A DNA stretch of 43,413 nucleotides, taken from Euprymna scolopes. Lineage: Eukaryota > Mollusca > Cephalopoda > Sepiida > Sepiolidae. This document shows positions 1 to 10,416 of the stretch, piece after piece (positions within the stretch are counted from its first letter, which is position 1; each line of letters begins with the position of its first letter). A program made the translations under genes and the position numbers. Location of the stretch: NCBI GenBank assembly GCA_024364805.1, contig CM044487.1, positions 80,917,777 to 80,961,189 on the forward strand, given 5' to 3'. Below the pieces are notes generated by a model. The model made no database searches, had not been told where the DNA came from, and saw only the letters and a program-made list of their open reading frames with translations.

Positions 1-28
<28 letters not shown>
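1..28. repeat. (TA)n microsatellite at window edge
   Basis: Uninterrupted TA dinucleotide run that continues off the left edge. Confidence 0.95.
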
Positions 29-33
<5 letters not shown>

Positions 34-43
34 ATAGATATAT

Positions 44-289
44 TTGTGTATATTTTTGCAGCAAGTCATTTTTCGAGCACGTCTGATTGAACACGGCATA
101 CTTCTTTTTTCGAATTTTGTGAGATATCTTTTTAATTCGCTGAATGGTCTTTTTTTGAAATTTGGCTGCCATGTTGATATTTCTAATATCGGCTGGCATG
201 TTGAGATTTCTAATGTCGAACGACTGCATGTTTTTATGGAATATGAGGTGTTGTTTTATGGCACTATTGTCAGCTAAATGATAGGCTTG
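44..289. other. Unassigned AT-rich stretch
   Basis: Short tandem-like doublet 'ATTTCTAATNTCG' around 178-220. A 77-codon open frame has no recognisable domain and is probably chance. It may be the decayed 3' part of the neighbouring RLE LINE, but I cannot show that. Confidence 0.4.
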
Positions 290-1484
290 TTGTCGGGAAA
301 GTGTGGTTGTGCCTGGCAACTCTCGCATATTTGTTTTCCTTATTATGTCTCTTTGATATTTACTGAGTGAAGGTCATCGAGACCTGCTGGGACGGCAAAA
401 TCGTCAATTTTGCAGTTATTTTAGACGTCTGATCTTCTTATATGACTAGTTTTATCTATTCGTATTTCCATGAATTTTGCGTTTTCTGTACTGTCTCCAG
501 TTTGTGTTTGAGCCATGTGTTCGAACTGTAGGTTTCTGCAGATTTTCCAGTGCACTACCTTTTCCAGCTAGTCCTGTCTTACCCATTAATTTTCTTCGGA
601 TTAGTTAGCTGCATTCGATTCTTATGTGGTTTATTGTTTCGTCTCTTTGCTCACAGAGTCAACATTTAATGTTTTCTTAAGTTTTATCTATTTTGCCTTT
701 AATGTGGTTGGTTCTAACTACGTTTTTTTTGTGCAGCTGTCAATAAGGATTCGGTTTCTTTGTTCCTTTATCCTTTTCTTAGCCGCCTTCATATGTTTTC
801 ACTAATCTCTTTTTTGTTGTTGTTATTCTGATGAATCGCCCATGTAGCTCTTTCTCTTCTCACTTTTCTTTTCTTGTCGGTTTGTTTATGGTTTCGTCGT
901 TTCCTGTATTATTTTTCTGAGCGGTGTCTCTCGCTGCGGCCATCAGTTCTGACTTATGTACTTTTCTAGGTCATTTTGTACCTTCTATGCAGTCTTCTAC
1001 ATATATCAGCTCCCTTCCCCCTTCGCTCCTTTTTACATAGAGTCAGTTAGTATCGTCTTTTTGGTGTAATGCATTACGCATTGTTGTTAGTATCATCGTC
1101 CTCTGATCAAGATGTCCAAGTCCTTCAGTTATGCATCTTACAAACAGTCCAGAGTGCCCTATGAACAGTACTATTTATGTGTTTATTCCTTTAATTAAAT
1201 TTCTATCATGCAGTTTGTATTTAATAGTTTCCTCGTTCTTCTCGGGTACTCGTTCCCAATCTTCTCTTTCAGTTCTGTGGATTTAATCGTGTCTGCTTCC
1301 AGCACTCCTAGATTTTGTAAATATTATTCTCATTGAGCGCACCCATCTTCTCTTGGTTAGGCAGTTCTATACTTCCTGATGTTCTTTTTTATCTCTAGTA
1401 ATGCACACTTTTTCATTCATAATTCCATTCCACTATCCTTGATAAATATTTTGGCTTTATTTATCAGCTTCTCCAGTTTTTTTT
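290..1484 (-). pseudogene. Decayed RLE-type LINE, subfamily RLE-1 (copy 1)
   Basis: Read on the minus strand this is a non-LTR retrotransposon ORF broken by many stops. From about 1480 down to 600 it follows the region after the RT core, including LQNLGVLEADTIKSTELKEK at 1261-1320, then a zinc-knuckle remnant (the GQRDET/NHI-type stretch reads EQRDETINHI near 620-660). Near 400-420 a short DFAVPA motif remains; it is typical of the restriction-like endonuclease that follows the zinc knuckle in R2/R4/NeSL-type LINEs. The 5' side is cut at about 1484 by an inserted LINE tail. Nothing recognisable continues below about 290. No functional product is possible. Confidence 0.65.
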
Positions 1485-1851
1485 TACATAGGCATCACCA
1501 GTTATCAAGGCCCAGAAGCCACTCGGAGATAAGGGTTAAAGAGTGTATAGTAGACAATTAGACAATATAGTAATCGTTGGTAATGGAAATTCGGTAAATT
1601 TGCTTACTTTATCAGTACTTAAACCTAAACGTAGATTCCATGAACAAAGCTTCTTTCTAAGAACTGCGCGCATTTTCCTGCTTTCCAGCTGACTACAATA
1701 AGTCCAACGTAAACAAGTTCCACTTAAGTTAACAAATTTTCCGAATTTCCATTACTAACGATTACTATATTGTCCTATTTTACTACTGTACACTCTTTAA
1801 CCCTTAACCTCGAGTGGTCTCTGGGCCTTGATAAGTGGCGATGCCAATGTA
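1485..1851. repeat. Fold-back: ~118-bp inverted repeat of LINE 3' tails
   Basis: Arms 1485-1602 and 1733-1851 are inverted copies, close to 90% identical by eye, separated by about 130 bp. Each arm is the 3' terminus of the same Jockey/CR1-like LINE (the motif TTGATAAGTGG and its complement). Each outer edge carries a homopolymer: T run at 1478-1485, A run at 1851-1858. Two 3' tails therefore point outwards. Confidence 0.85.
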
Positions 1852-1859
1852 AAAAAAAG
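1603..1859 (+). pseudogene. Jockey/CR1-like LINE 3' end (5'-truncated)
   Basis: The stretch around 1630-1670 encodes the C-terminal signature RFHEQSFFLRTAR, shared with the better copy at 15323-16236. It is followed by the family 3' UTR and an A-rich tail. Only the last ~250 bp are present, so this is a dead copy. Confidence 0.7.
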
Positions 1860-2384
1860 AATGACTAAGAATCTAGAATAGATTAATGAAATCAAATAAT
1901 GTTTTTTATTGTGAAACTTTTCTGAAATGCATATTTCAGTTAATGCAGTTAAAGAAGGCAAATAGTTATGAATAATCCTTGTCTTCGTCTTTTTTATGCG
2001 TTTTTTTCTGTTTTTTTTCTGTTTCCGTGTTTTTTGTATTCCTAGGATTTTGTTCGATTTTCCGGATTTTTTGTCAAACATATCGTCTTTATTTACTTGA
2101 AAGAATACAACAGATGGCGTTTTTGTTTTGAATTAACGTGGTTTTTATGTGCTTATATGTGCTTATATTAGGGGTGGATTTCTATGTGGTGGAGACATCT
2201 CTAAAGTACATCGTTACTTACCCTATATATACTTCTGAGTAGCACATATTTACATTTTTACTCTCTATCTTTCCCACAAGAACCGAGTTACTGTTATTGC
2301 GAATATTTGTGAGAAAATTAACCACCGTCCTATCCGCTCATTAGTCTTTTCATCACCAACCTTTTGATCTCTACCTGGCCCCAG
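1860..2384. other. AT-rich DNA without a recognisable gene
   Basis: A minus-strand frame of 94 codons is Lys/Arg-rich low complexity (KKNRKKRIKKTKT) and is not credible as a gene. I see nothing else. Confidence 0.5.
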
Positions 2385-3030
2385 TTGATAGTAATTGGTC
2401 TCGTCTTTGATAAGCTTCTGGTGCTGACCTTCACTTTGTATCTGAAATAGAACACATACATCAAATGCGTTGCCAAGGTTGCAAGAAAAATGGTTAGATC
2501 ATTCTATGGTCCAGAAGATATCTCACTCCCAAGGAAATACTCTGCCATATATCGGAAAAATACACCCAAAGATGGAGGAATGTTGTCACTTTCCGGGAGG
2601 ATCTGATCAGAGCACTCCTTCCTGCTTGGACCAGGTACAAAAACGTCTTAGAAATCTGATTGCAATCTTATCTCTGTTCTATCGTTATTTTCATGTCGGA
2701 TGCTCGATAGATCTTCACTCCATGATTCCATATTATAAAGCATTAACCGCAAACACTCGACAAGCTACAACCGCTCTCAGCAATTTCTCTTACTTTCTCT
2801 ATCTGAGCTAAAAACTAAACGACAATTCCATAATAGAGCTTTTAATGCCTGTGCACTTTTGCCACCGCGTTATTTTTAAATAGCTTTTTTCAACAACGTT
2901 CAGCTTGGTCAGTACAAAAATAGGCGACTTTTTAGAAATTCCAGGTGCTGATTATCACGGTGTTGTCACAGCTGAGACTCATTAACCCTTATTATTGAGA
3001 ATGACCTCCGATGATTTTATAGTATGAAAT
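2385..3030 (+). pseudogene. Decayed Jockey/CR1-like LINE fragment
   Basis: Stretches parallel the copy at 15323-16236: FDKLLVLTFTLYLK matches FDKLLGLTFTPDLK, followed by NTYIK and VAKVA. Further on, the LSLFYRYFH stretch near 2670-2690 matches the same family's C-terminal part. Near 2978-3030 the sequence resembles the family 3' UTR (CTCATTAACCCTTATTATTG). Multiple stops and frame changes make it a relic. Confidence 0.6.
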
Positions 3031-3033
3031 AGT

Positions 3034-3140
3034 CTGACAAATAAACGAGAATGCCATTTCAAATATAAACATAAAAGACGTAAGATAGTGACAGATAAAC
3101 GATAATGCTATTTTAGATCTAAGCGCGATAGACTAACAGA
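3034..3140. repeat. Two ~55-bp tandem units
   Basis: Two adjacent copies starting TGACARATAAACGAKAATGC, one at about 3035 and the next at about 3090. Confidence 0.5.
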
Positions 3141-4349
3141 AATTCTATTCACACTGTAAGTATAACAGACCGCCGGAAATTATATTTCAACTCCAAAAAT
3201 GGCTCCTCTTTGTAGAACTACTGTGAACCGATTCTTTACATCCAGCAAATTATCGAAACGAAAGCTCGTCGCGTAAACAGCTGAGGTCTTGTTGTGTAGG
3301 TAATGCGTAGCAGTAGTGTCTTTTTGTATCCAGGTAGCCGTTTTTTTTTCTTTTTACTTACGGCGATTGTCACAGTTATTAATAATTACAATACAATCAT
3401 TTTTTTGCAGTTTTTTTCTTTTTCTTAGAGAGTATAGAGTACGCATTTATAATAGTTTGTGCGCATTTCCTCAGTCCGTTCCTTTTAGCGAAAGAAAACA
3501 GCTGTATCAAATACAACCGTCCTCCTTCACAGTTCAGAAACAATAAAAATACTTCATGAACTTATATACATATTACTCAGTATTTCCTGTCTGGGTCACA
3601 ACACCCTGATCACTTAGCTCTAATTCTAATCTTTAACTTTTAATGGAGTCTCATTTCATTAGCTCATGTTACCTTATGTGAAACATTTTTTAAAAGATCC
3701 GTTGATGTTATTAAAATAAGATGTTACTGTCCAATCTAGCTTCTAGCGATTAAAACGCAATTTAAATTTTAAGCGTGACTTACCAACAAGTGGACCTTTG
3801 ATAGCGTTACGTAAAATCTCTTAAAAATACCGATGGAGATAAACACTATTTAAAGCTTTTACCAACATCAGTTTGTTTACATCTACAAATACGCCTACAT
3901 AACCAGAATATTGTCATATTCAATATCCTGAACACCAGGTGTAACACTGCTAATGGAAGTGGTCTGGATATTTCGACTACTGATCGTTTTGGCATGCTTT
4001 TGTTCCAAAATTCTTCTTGAAGAAAGCCATTTATAATAATCAACTGTTTCCATGAGATCGCTAACATTACTTGCACCTGTACTTCAGCCATTGCCGTTAT
4101 TGTCACTTTTCAATTACAAAAATAATGGCGGTCAGAGATACTGAAGATGTTTGTACAAGATATGTAAAAAAAGACAATTTTTTGTCAAATAAAAAAAATA
4201 TATTATTTCTATTTGATTGTATGCTCCGGGTTGATGGGGAAAATTAAGTGGATTTAATTGTTAGAATATTCATCGATAACAACATTTTAAATTATTTCTT
4301 GTCAAAGTTCTGTTGCTGAGTGGGAAAATGAACGAAATACCTTTTTTGC

Positions 4350-4350
<1 letters not shown>
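3141..4350. other. No recognisable gene or repeat family
   Basis: AT-rich sequence with short chance frames (76 codons on plus at 3316, 86 on minus at 3846). None has a domain, a codon bias or flanking structure that would support a gene. Confidence 0.4.

Positions 4351-4412
<62 letters not shown>
4351..4412. repeat. (TAA)n microsatellite
   Basis: About 20 perfect ATA/TAA triplets; they generate a poly-Tyr frame on the minus strand. Confidence 0.95.
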
Positions 4413-4747
4413 CATTCTGATTTCGTTTATTAACGTCTCTCTGGAAAGGGATGGGATTCATTTCCAGAGGATTTCCCTCAATCTCGGCTTCAAACCAGGA
4501 GCTTCAAAGATCAAGGGTTTTCCTAGGATGTTGGTGGTACCTACAATAGGAGTTTTCACAGAGATTATTATCAAAGATTACTCTGTCAACAACTAATAGT
4601 TTTCTCTTGAGTCTAGATGACAAGTATTCGCAGATTTTCAGTACTCTCAAACTTTCGATAATCTTTCCAAATGACCTAGCGTTATCGTAACAGCTGGTTG
4701 CTATAGATTTTTGCGCTAGCAACGACCATTGAGCTTCTTAAAATATA
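4413..4747. other. Unassigned stretch before the 340-bp array
   Basis: Mixed composition, slightly richer in GC than its left neighbour. A 72-codon minus frame has no recognisable motif. Confidence 0.35.
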
Positions 4748-5802
4748 AGGGTAGATATTTGTTTGCTGTCCACCGCTGCAAAATGTGACACAAGGTCGGG
4801 AGGTGAAATGAGGCAAGCTCCCTAAATGAGGGTCACTCTTGCTATTACAAAAATTTCCTGGGCATCCCGGTCCGCATTCCCCAGTTGGGGCTCCTCAGGC
4901 AGCAAGCAATAAACTTGCCCCACCCGAAAGTCGGATGGCAAGGCCTGGGAGGGTGATACCCATACGGTGTACTACAGTCCGACAGGTACTGGGCCGATTA
5001 CTGGCCCTGCACCTGTCGGGCGTACTCTACCCAGTGTCAAATCCACCTAAGCAGCAAGGAGACCCATCCTCATTGGTGGTGAGGGTAGATATTTGTTTGC
5101 TGTCTATCGCAGCAAAGTGGGATACAAGGTCAGATGGTGGAATGAGGCAAGCTCTCCCAAATGATGGTCACTCTTGCATTTACAAAAATTGTCTAGGCAT
5201 CCCCGTCGGGGCGCCTCAAGCAACAAGCTTGCCCAACCCAAAAGCCGGGTGGCAAGGCCTGGAAGAGTGGACCTCCTGAGTGGTACCCAGACCGTGTACC
5301 ACAGTTCGACAGGTACTGAACCGAGTGCAGGCCCTGCTGTGTTAATGTCAAGATCGGATCCTTGACGGGTGCTCTACCCAGTCTCCAAGCCGCCTAAGCA
5401 GCAGGAGACTCGTCCTCATCGGTGGTGAGGGTAGACATTTGTTTCCTGTCTGTTGCAGCAAAGTGTTACACAAGGTCGGGTGGTGGAATGAGGCAAGCTC
5501 CCACAAAAGAAAGACACTCTTGCTATTACAAAATTGCCTGGGCATCCCGGTCGGCATTCCCCGATCGGAGCGCCTCAGACAACAAGCAATAACCTTGCTC
5601 CACCCGAAAACCGGTGGCAAGTTCTGGGTGGGTAGACGTCCTGAATGATACTCAGATGGTGCACCTCAGTTCGACAGGTACTGGGCCAGTTCCCGGCCCG
5701 GCACCTGTTGAGCTGAGTGTCAAAATGGATTTTTGACAAGTACTCTACCCATTCCCAAGGCCGCGTAAGCAGCAAGGAAACTCATCTTTATCATTGGTGG
5801 TA
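4748..5802. repeat. Tandem array of three ~340-bp GC-rich units
   Basis: Three diverged head-to-tail units begin at the shared word AGGGTAGAYATTTGTTT: 4748-5081, 5082-5427 and 5428-5802 (about 334, 346 and 375 bp). A partial restart (TAAGGGTA) follows at 5801. Each contains the same ordered blocks: GGCATCCCSGTC, AGCAAGCAATAAMCTTGC, CGACAGGTACTG, CTCTACCCA and CCTAAGCAGCAAGGA-like. It is much richer in GC than the flanks. Open frames of 60-146 codons occur on both strands but do not keep one frame across units, so I treat them as non-coding. Function unknown; it could be a satellite or an amplified piece of an unrecognised element. Confidence 0.85.
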
Positions 5803-5939
5803 AGGGTATGACTCCAATGATTTCGACGATCGTTTTTATATCCACGGTTATGACAATCAACCAACTAGAAGCTTCAAACGTTATTATAAAATATATCGAA
5901 TTTTGAATTCAATTCCGTTCACTGTTAACATCTTTCTCG

Positions 5940-6130
5940 CAACGACTGAATCTTGACTGCATTGATTCTTCGCCGCCATCTTTGTTACTAAGAATTACTC
6001 AACACTCATAATCGTGACTGCATTGATTCTTCGCTGCCATCTTTGTTACTAAAAATTACTCAACATTCTAGATCGTGACTGTATTGATTCTTCGTCGATT
6101 TAGTTTACTGCCGCCATCTTTGTTCAACAC
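5940..6130. repeat. ~65-bp tandem repeat, about 2.5 units
   Basis: Units share GACTGCATTGATTCTTCG followed by CCGCCATCTTTGTT and ATTACTCAACA. The array sits immediately downstream of the 3' UTR-like end of the RLE-1 LINE on the minus strand, so it may be that element's 3' tail repeat. Confidence 0.75.
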
Positions 6131-7190
6131 AATGTCTCAACACTTAGCAGGTCTTCACTGGAATTTTGGTGGCAATAACCTTTCCAATATCCCAGTCGTA
6201 TTCGCACACATCCAGTTGATATACTTCTATTCTCTTTGACCCTTTACGTGTGTGATGCCAGTTGATGCCAACACTATAATTTTTTTATCGAAAGGACGGG
6301 GGTTTACATACAATTATATCGTTTTAATTTGCTTGATTCCATGTGGCATGCTTGTATGTTTTTGTTTTATTTGTATTGTCGTTTCTACATGTCCGGTTAG
6401 CGTGTTGTCTGTATTCAAGGGATTTCCTTGATATTTCAGCCGTTTTCATTTCAATTTTCTCTTTCCTTTGTATCTTCGCGGCTATTACCTTAATTCCAAC
6501 ACCTTTCCATTTTTTCTAAGTTTCAGGTCATTGTTTCTAGTGCTCCTACAATTATTTTTATTATTTATCTTGATCTATTTTCCATGTGCCTTCTAACTCT
6601 CGGACCATGACGTGTATTTGCATCACTTCTTTGTTTTCCAGATATTCACCCTTTGGCCTGCTGACACGACGAAATCTACAATTTTACAGGACTTTTTTTG
6701 TCAACTATTATGACATCCGGTCTTTTTACTTGGATGAGTTATCTGTTTGTACGTCCATAATCCATAGGATTTTGTGATTTTTGTTTTCAAGTACTGCTGC
6801 TGGTGTGTGCTTGTACCATTTTTTTTAGTGTTTAAAATGCAATTGTTTGCATAAGCCTAATACACTGCTTTCTTCACTGGATCGTGTCTATTCTTATATT
6901 TTTTGAGGTCTAGCTTGCTGCATTCACTTATTATAATAATTATATATCGTTTCGTCTTTTGACCACAGTCTATACTTGGTTTAATGTCGTTTGTTCAAAT
7001 CACGTTTTCGTGAGCGACTGTTATTAGGAATTCAGTTTCTCTGTTTAGGTGTCTTTTTCATATCTATATCAAAGTGTTTTCGTGAATATAATCTGTTGAC
7101 ATCGTTGTATTCGTCCGTGTAGCCTTTTTCTTCCCATTTCATTTTTTTTCAATCTGACTTTAAAGTTTTAATTCCCGTCCAAGCTTTGTA
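6130..7190 (-). pseudogene. Decayed RLE-type LINE, subfamily RLE-1 (copy 2)
   Basis: Minus-strand reading. Around 7140-7100 begins a KWEEK-type segment, then a very decayed zinc-knuckle region, then YKHTPAAVLEN near 6800-6830, then the endonuclease segment with PDVIIVDKK (about 6695-6721) and DFVVSAG near 6650-6680. The part at 6140-6260 matches the 3' UTR of the copies at 22290-22640 and 42830-43180 (GGTCTTCACTGGAATTT). It has numerous stops and frame changes. Confidence 0.65.
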
Positions 7191-7357
7191 TGTTCATTTT
7201 TTTAACTTGGCTTTTCTCTAATGTTAATTGCCATGCGTGAGGTTTTATCACCGCACAAGCAAAATATCCGGCGTATAAAATCAGCAGCAGATTCTTTTAA
7301 AAGGCAGAGGAACGTTCGAAGTGAATGCTTCTGTTTAGAACACAATTGAATTATGAC

Positions 7358-7368
7358 ACTTGACTTTT
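7358..7368. repeat. Target-site duplication, left
   Basis: ACTTGACTTTT; identical to 7928-7938 across the inserted LINE. Confidence 0.75.
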
Positions 7369-7927
7369 TTTTTAATTTAAAAAAAAAAAAATTTATTACA
7401 TTTTCACCCCAACAAGGCAAATTGCCACTTTGGTGTAGGGGGCTACTATCAGGGCCAACAACTACTGGGGTACTATGTTGGGATTTGGGCAGCAAGATGT
7501 CGGTTCACGTTACACTTGAACTTCTGCACGTCAGTACTGTTGGGGAAGCAGGGACCTGGAATGGAATTCCAGAATCTAGCGGTTCTGGGGAAGAAATTAT
7601 TGGAGTAAAAAGATCTTTTACATCTAGGAATCTCTACAGTGTGGGGGTGGGATTTTGCAGCCTGTCGGGTTTGTCGAGGGTGCTCACGTCGTGGGGGCAC
7701 AAGTGACTGCAGTTCGTCAGAGCATTCACCACTAAAATACTTGTAGAAAAGGCAGAGGGATACAACATTTCGTCGACGGGACAGAGGCTGAAGCTTAGAT
7801 GCCAGTTCAGGGCCTATCAGGTTTGCGACTCTCTTTTGAACCTTGTCAAGGAACGAGAGACTAGTAGCAGATGCACCAGCCCAGATATGACAGCAATAAT
7901 CCATACATGGACGAATGGTGGCCTTAT
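7369..7927 (-). pseudogene. 5'-truncated Jockey/CR1-like LINE, second family
   Basis: An open frame at 7473-7904 on the minus strand encodes 143 residues ending a LINE ORF2: YCCHIWAGA near the N-terminal end, LDKVQKRVANLIG, and the closing FFPRTARFWNSIPGPCFP block. The matching reading continues upstream to about 7920 (YKATIRPC), where the copy begins, well downstream of the RT catalytic motif. The 3' UTR ends in an A/T-rich tail at 7369-7395. Flanking direct repeats ACTTGACTTTT lie at 7358-7368 and 7928-7938 and mark the insertion. It is a relatively young copy because this end frame is still intact, but it lacks RT and endonuclease and cannot move itself. Confidence 0.85.
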
Positions 7928-7938
7928 ACTTGACTTTT
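7928..7938. repeat. Target-site duplication, right
   Basis: ACTTGACTTTT; identical to 7358-7368. Joining the flanks restores the continuous Helitron-like internal unit. Confidence 0.75.
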
Positions 7939-8103
7939 GCATTTAAAACTTTAATTTAAGCCATCATATATCAATATGTTATAAACTCAACAGAAGTAAC
8001 CTTTGATAAGACAGGGGTGCGTTCGAAATGAATTTTTCTGTTTAGTGCACAATTGAACAATGATACTGGAGTTTTGCATTTTAAGTTTTAATTCAAAACT
8101 ATA

Positions 8104-8537
8104 CAGTAGCGTCCGAAACTAAGGGACACAATTTTAAAGCCTAATATTTGTTAGAAATAATTGTGAAAAACTGAAATTTTGACAACTGGTAGTCGTCATC
8201 ATCCATAATAACGTACTAAAATTTGAATCATTTGCAAAGGATAGAAGAATTATAAAAATTATTTATTTATTTTCAAAATAGGAACGTCCAAATGTAAGGG
8301 ACAAAATCAAGGAAAACAATGTAAACAGTATGCTATATTAATTTTTTTTATTTCCTCTAAAGAATAAGTCTTACTTAGCCATTTGTAAACATCATCAGCC
8401 GGCACCTTTGCGAAACGCCAAAAACTTGATTACTCAGTGAGACAAACTATTGTGAAGCTACACAAGGAAAGGGCAAGGAAAGAGATCTCAGAGAAAGTGA
8501 AACGTTGCAGGAGTGTTGTAGGCAGGATTGTTTAATC
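8104..8537 (+). mobile_element. Tc1/mariner 5' end with truncated transposase start
   Basis: After a TA at 8102-8103 the sequence begins CAGTAGCGTCCGAAACTAAG, a Tc1-type terminal repeat. A second direct copy (ACGTCCAAATGTAAGGGACA) lies at 8283-8302, giving the IR/DR arrangement known in Tc1 elements such as Sleeping Beauty. Downstream, about 8424-8537 reads KLDYSVRQTIVKLHKE, then ISEKVKRCRSVVGRIV and a stop. That is the first helix-turn-helix of a Tc1 transposase. The rest of the transposase and the 3' terminal repeat are missing, and the sequence passes into minisatellite. The copy is not functional. Confidence 0.8.
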
Positions 8538-8559
8538 CTAAAATGATGCTGGCAAAATA

Positions 8560-10416
8560 GTTTCTGACTTAATTTTCGTCATTTCTAACATCTTTTTTGC
8601 TTACTTATTTCTGAGTTCATTTTTTTTCAGACATCATTTTAATCATTTATTTTTGACTTAATTTAATCATTTCTAACATCTTGTTTAGTTACTTATTTCG
8701 AAATATTTGTTTTTAATTTCAAACATTATTTTTCGTTACTTATTCTTTTCTTAATTTTCATAATTTCTTAGATCTTTCTTTGTTACTAATTTCAAACATT
8801 TATTTTAGAGTCTTATTTCTGACTTAATTTTAATAATTTTAAACATCTTTTTCGTTACTTATTTCTGATTTATTTTTATTTTTTATAATTTTAACATCGT
8901 TTTGGTTACTTATTCCTGGCTTAACTTTTAGCATTCCTGACATCTTATTCAATTACTTATTTCTGACTTAAAATAATAAACATATTTTAAGTTATTTATT
9001 TTTAATCTAATTCCTGCCATTTCTATCATATACTTGGTCACTTATTTCTAACTTAATTTTTATTATTTCTAACATCTTTTTAAGTTTCTTATGTCTGAGT
9101 TAATTTACATAATTTTAGACATCTGTTTAGTTAATTATTTCTGACTTAATTTTTACTTATTTCTTACATTTGCTTATTTATTTCTAACTTAATTTTTATT
9201 ATTTCTTACATCTTGTATAGTTACTTATTTTTGACTTTATTTTCATCATTTTAAACTTATTTTTGTTACTTATGTCTGACTTAATTTTTAATAATTCTAA
9301 CGGTTATTTCGTTACTTCTTTCGTCCATAATTTTCATCATTTATAACATCTTTTTAATTACTTATTATTGAGTTTATTTTATCATTTAAAACATCGTTGT
9401 GATCACTTTTATGACTTAATTTTTTTTACATTTTATTTACTAACATATTCCTACGTTATATTAATCATTTGAAACAGTTTTGATTATTTAATTTTCATCT
9501 TTTGTTACATATTAAATATTAAGTCAGAAATAAATAACATGAACGTAAAATGAAAATTAAGTCAGAAATATATAACAAACACAAATAAATCTAAGTAACT
9601 TAAAATATATTTATTATTTTAAGTCAGAAATAAGTAATTTAAATTTCCTACATTATATTATAATTCAAAACATCTATAAATTTCTGACTATAATTTAATC
9701 ATTTAAAACATTACTTATTTCTGAGATAATTTTATTATTACAAGCATCTTTTTGCTACTTATTTTGTGATTTTATTTTCATCAACTAAACCTTATTCGTT
9801 ACTTATTTCTGACTCAATTTTTGTTTTTTTTGTTACGTTTTTAGGTCTGAAGTTTAATTATTTTAACATCTTATTTAAATTATTTATTTTGTACTAAATT
9901 TTAATAATTTAAAATACCTTAATTAAGTAATTTATTTCTCAATTAATTTTTATTTATTTTTAGTTATTTATTTCTGACTTAATTTTTTATCATTTTACAC
10001 ATCTTTTCAGTTACTTTAGTTTGACTGAATTTTCATTGATTCCAACATTCTTTTTTGTTTAGTTATTGCTGACATAATTGTAACAATTTCCAGCATCTTT
10101 TTGAATTACTTATTTCTGACTTAATCATATAATTTAAAAATCTTTTTAGTTACTTATTCATAACAAAATTGATACTATTTATAACATATTTTTTAAAATT
10201 TATTTCTGACTTAATTTTCATTATTACATTAATTCATTCATTTTTCCCATTAATTTCCTTTATTTTAAACATTTTTTTTACTTATTTCGGACTTAATCTT
10301 CATCATTCCAACATATTATTTTAGTTACTTATTTCTGATTTTATTTTCATCACTTCAAACATATTTTTGTTACTTATTTCTGACATTATAAGCATCATGT
10401 AAACATATTTAATTTA
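8560..10416. repeat. Degenerate ~46-bp AT-rich minisatellite, left block
   Basis: Some 35-40 diverged units built on ACTTATTTCTGACTTAATTT followed by TNATCATTTCNAACATCTTT and TTNGTT. Units vary in length and have many substitutions, so the array is old. At about 9500-9640 the unit appears in reverse orientation (TTAAGTCAGAAATAA). No coding potential. Confidence 0.9.
9500..9645 (-). repeat. Inverted block inside the minisatellite
   Basis: Three successive units read TTAAGTCAGAAATA instead of TATTTCTGACTTAA. The part at 9594-9640 is almost the exact reverse complement of 8961-9000, sharing the unusual TTAAAATATRTTTATTATTT spacing. Confidence 0.8.

Larger units (their letters stand above)
7200..8101 (+). 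mobile_element. Helitron-like family A fragment (internal repeat units)
   Basis: About two ~130-150-bp internal units, each with GGTGCGTTCGAAATGAAT-like, TTCTGTTTAG, GCACAATTGAA and ATACTTGACTTTTGCATTT blocks. These are the same units found inside the more complete copies at 32778-33433 and 39366-40106. The first unit is split by a LINE (about 7369-7927) and the second is followed by a Tc1/mariner end at 8102. Neither terminus of the element is visible here. Confidence 0.55.

Noticed and set aside
4839-5279. 146-codon frame in the GC-rich tandem array
   Set aside because: It crosses the unit boundary, the frame is not kept between units, and no domain is visible.
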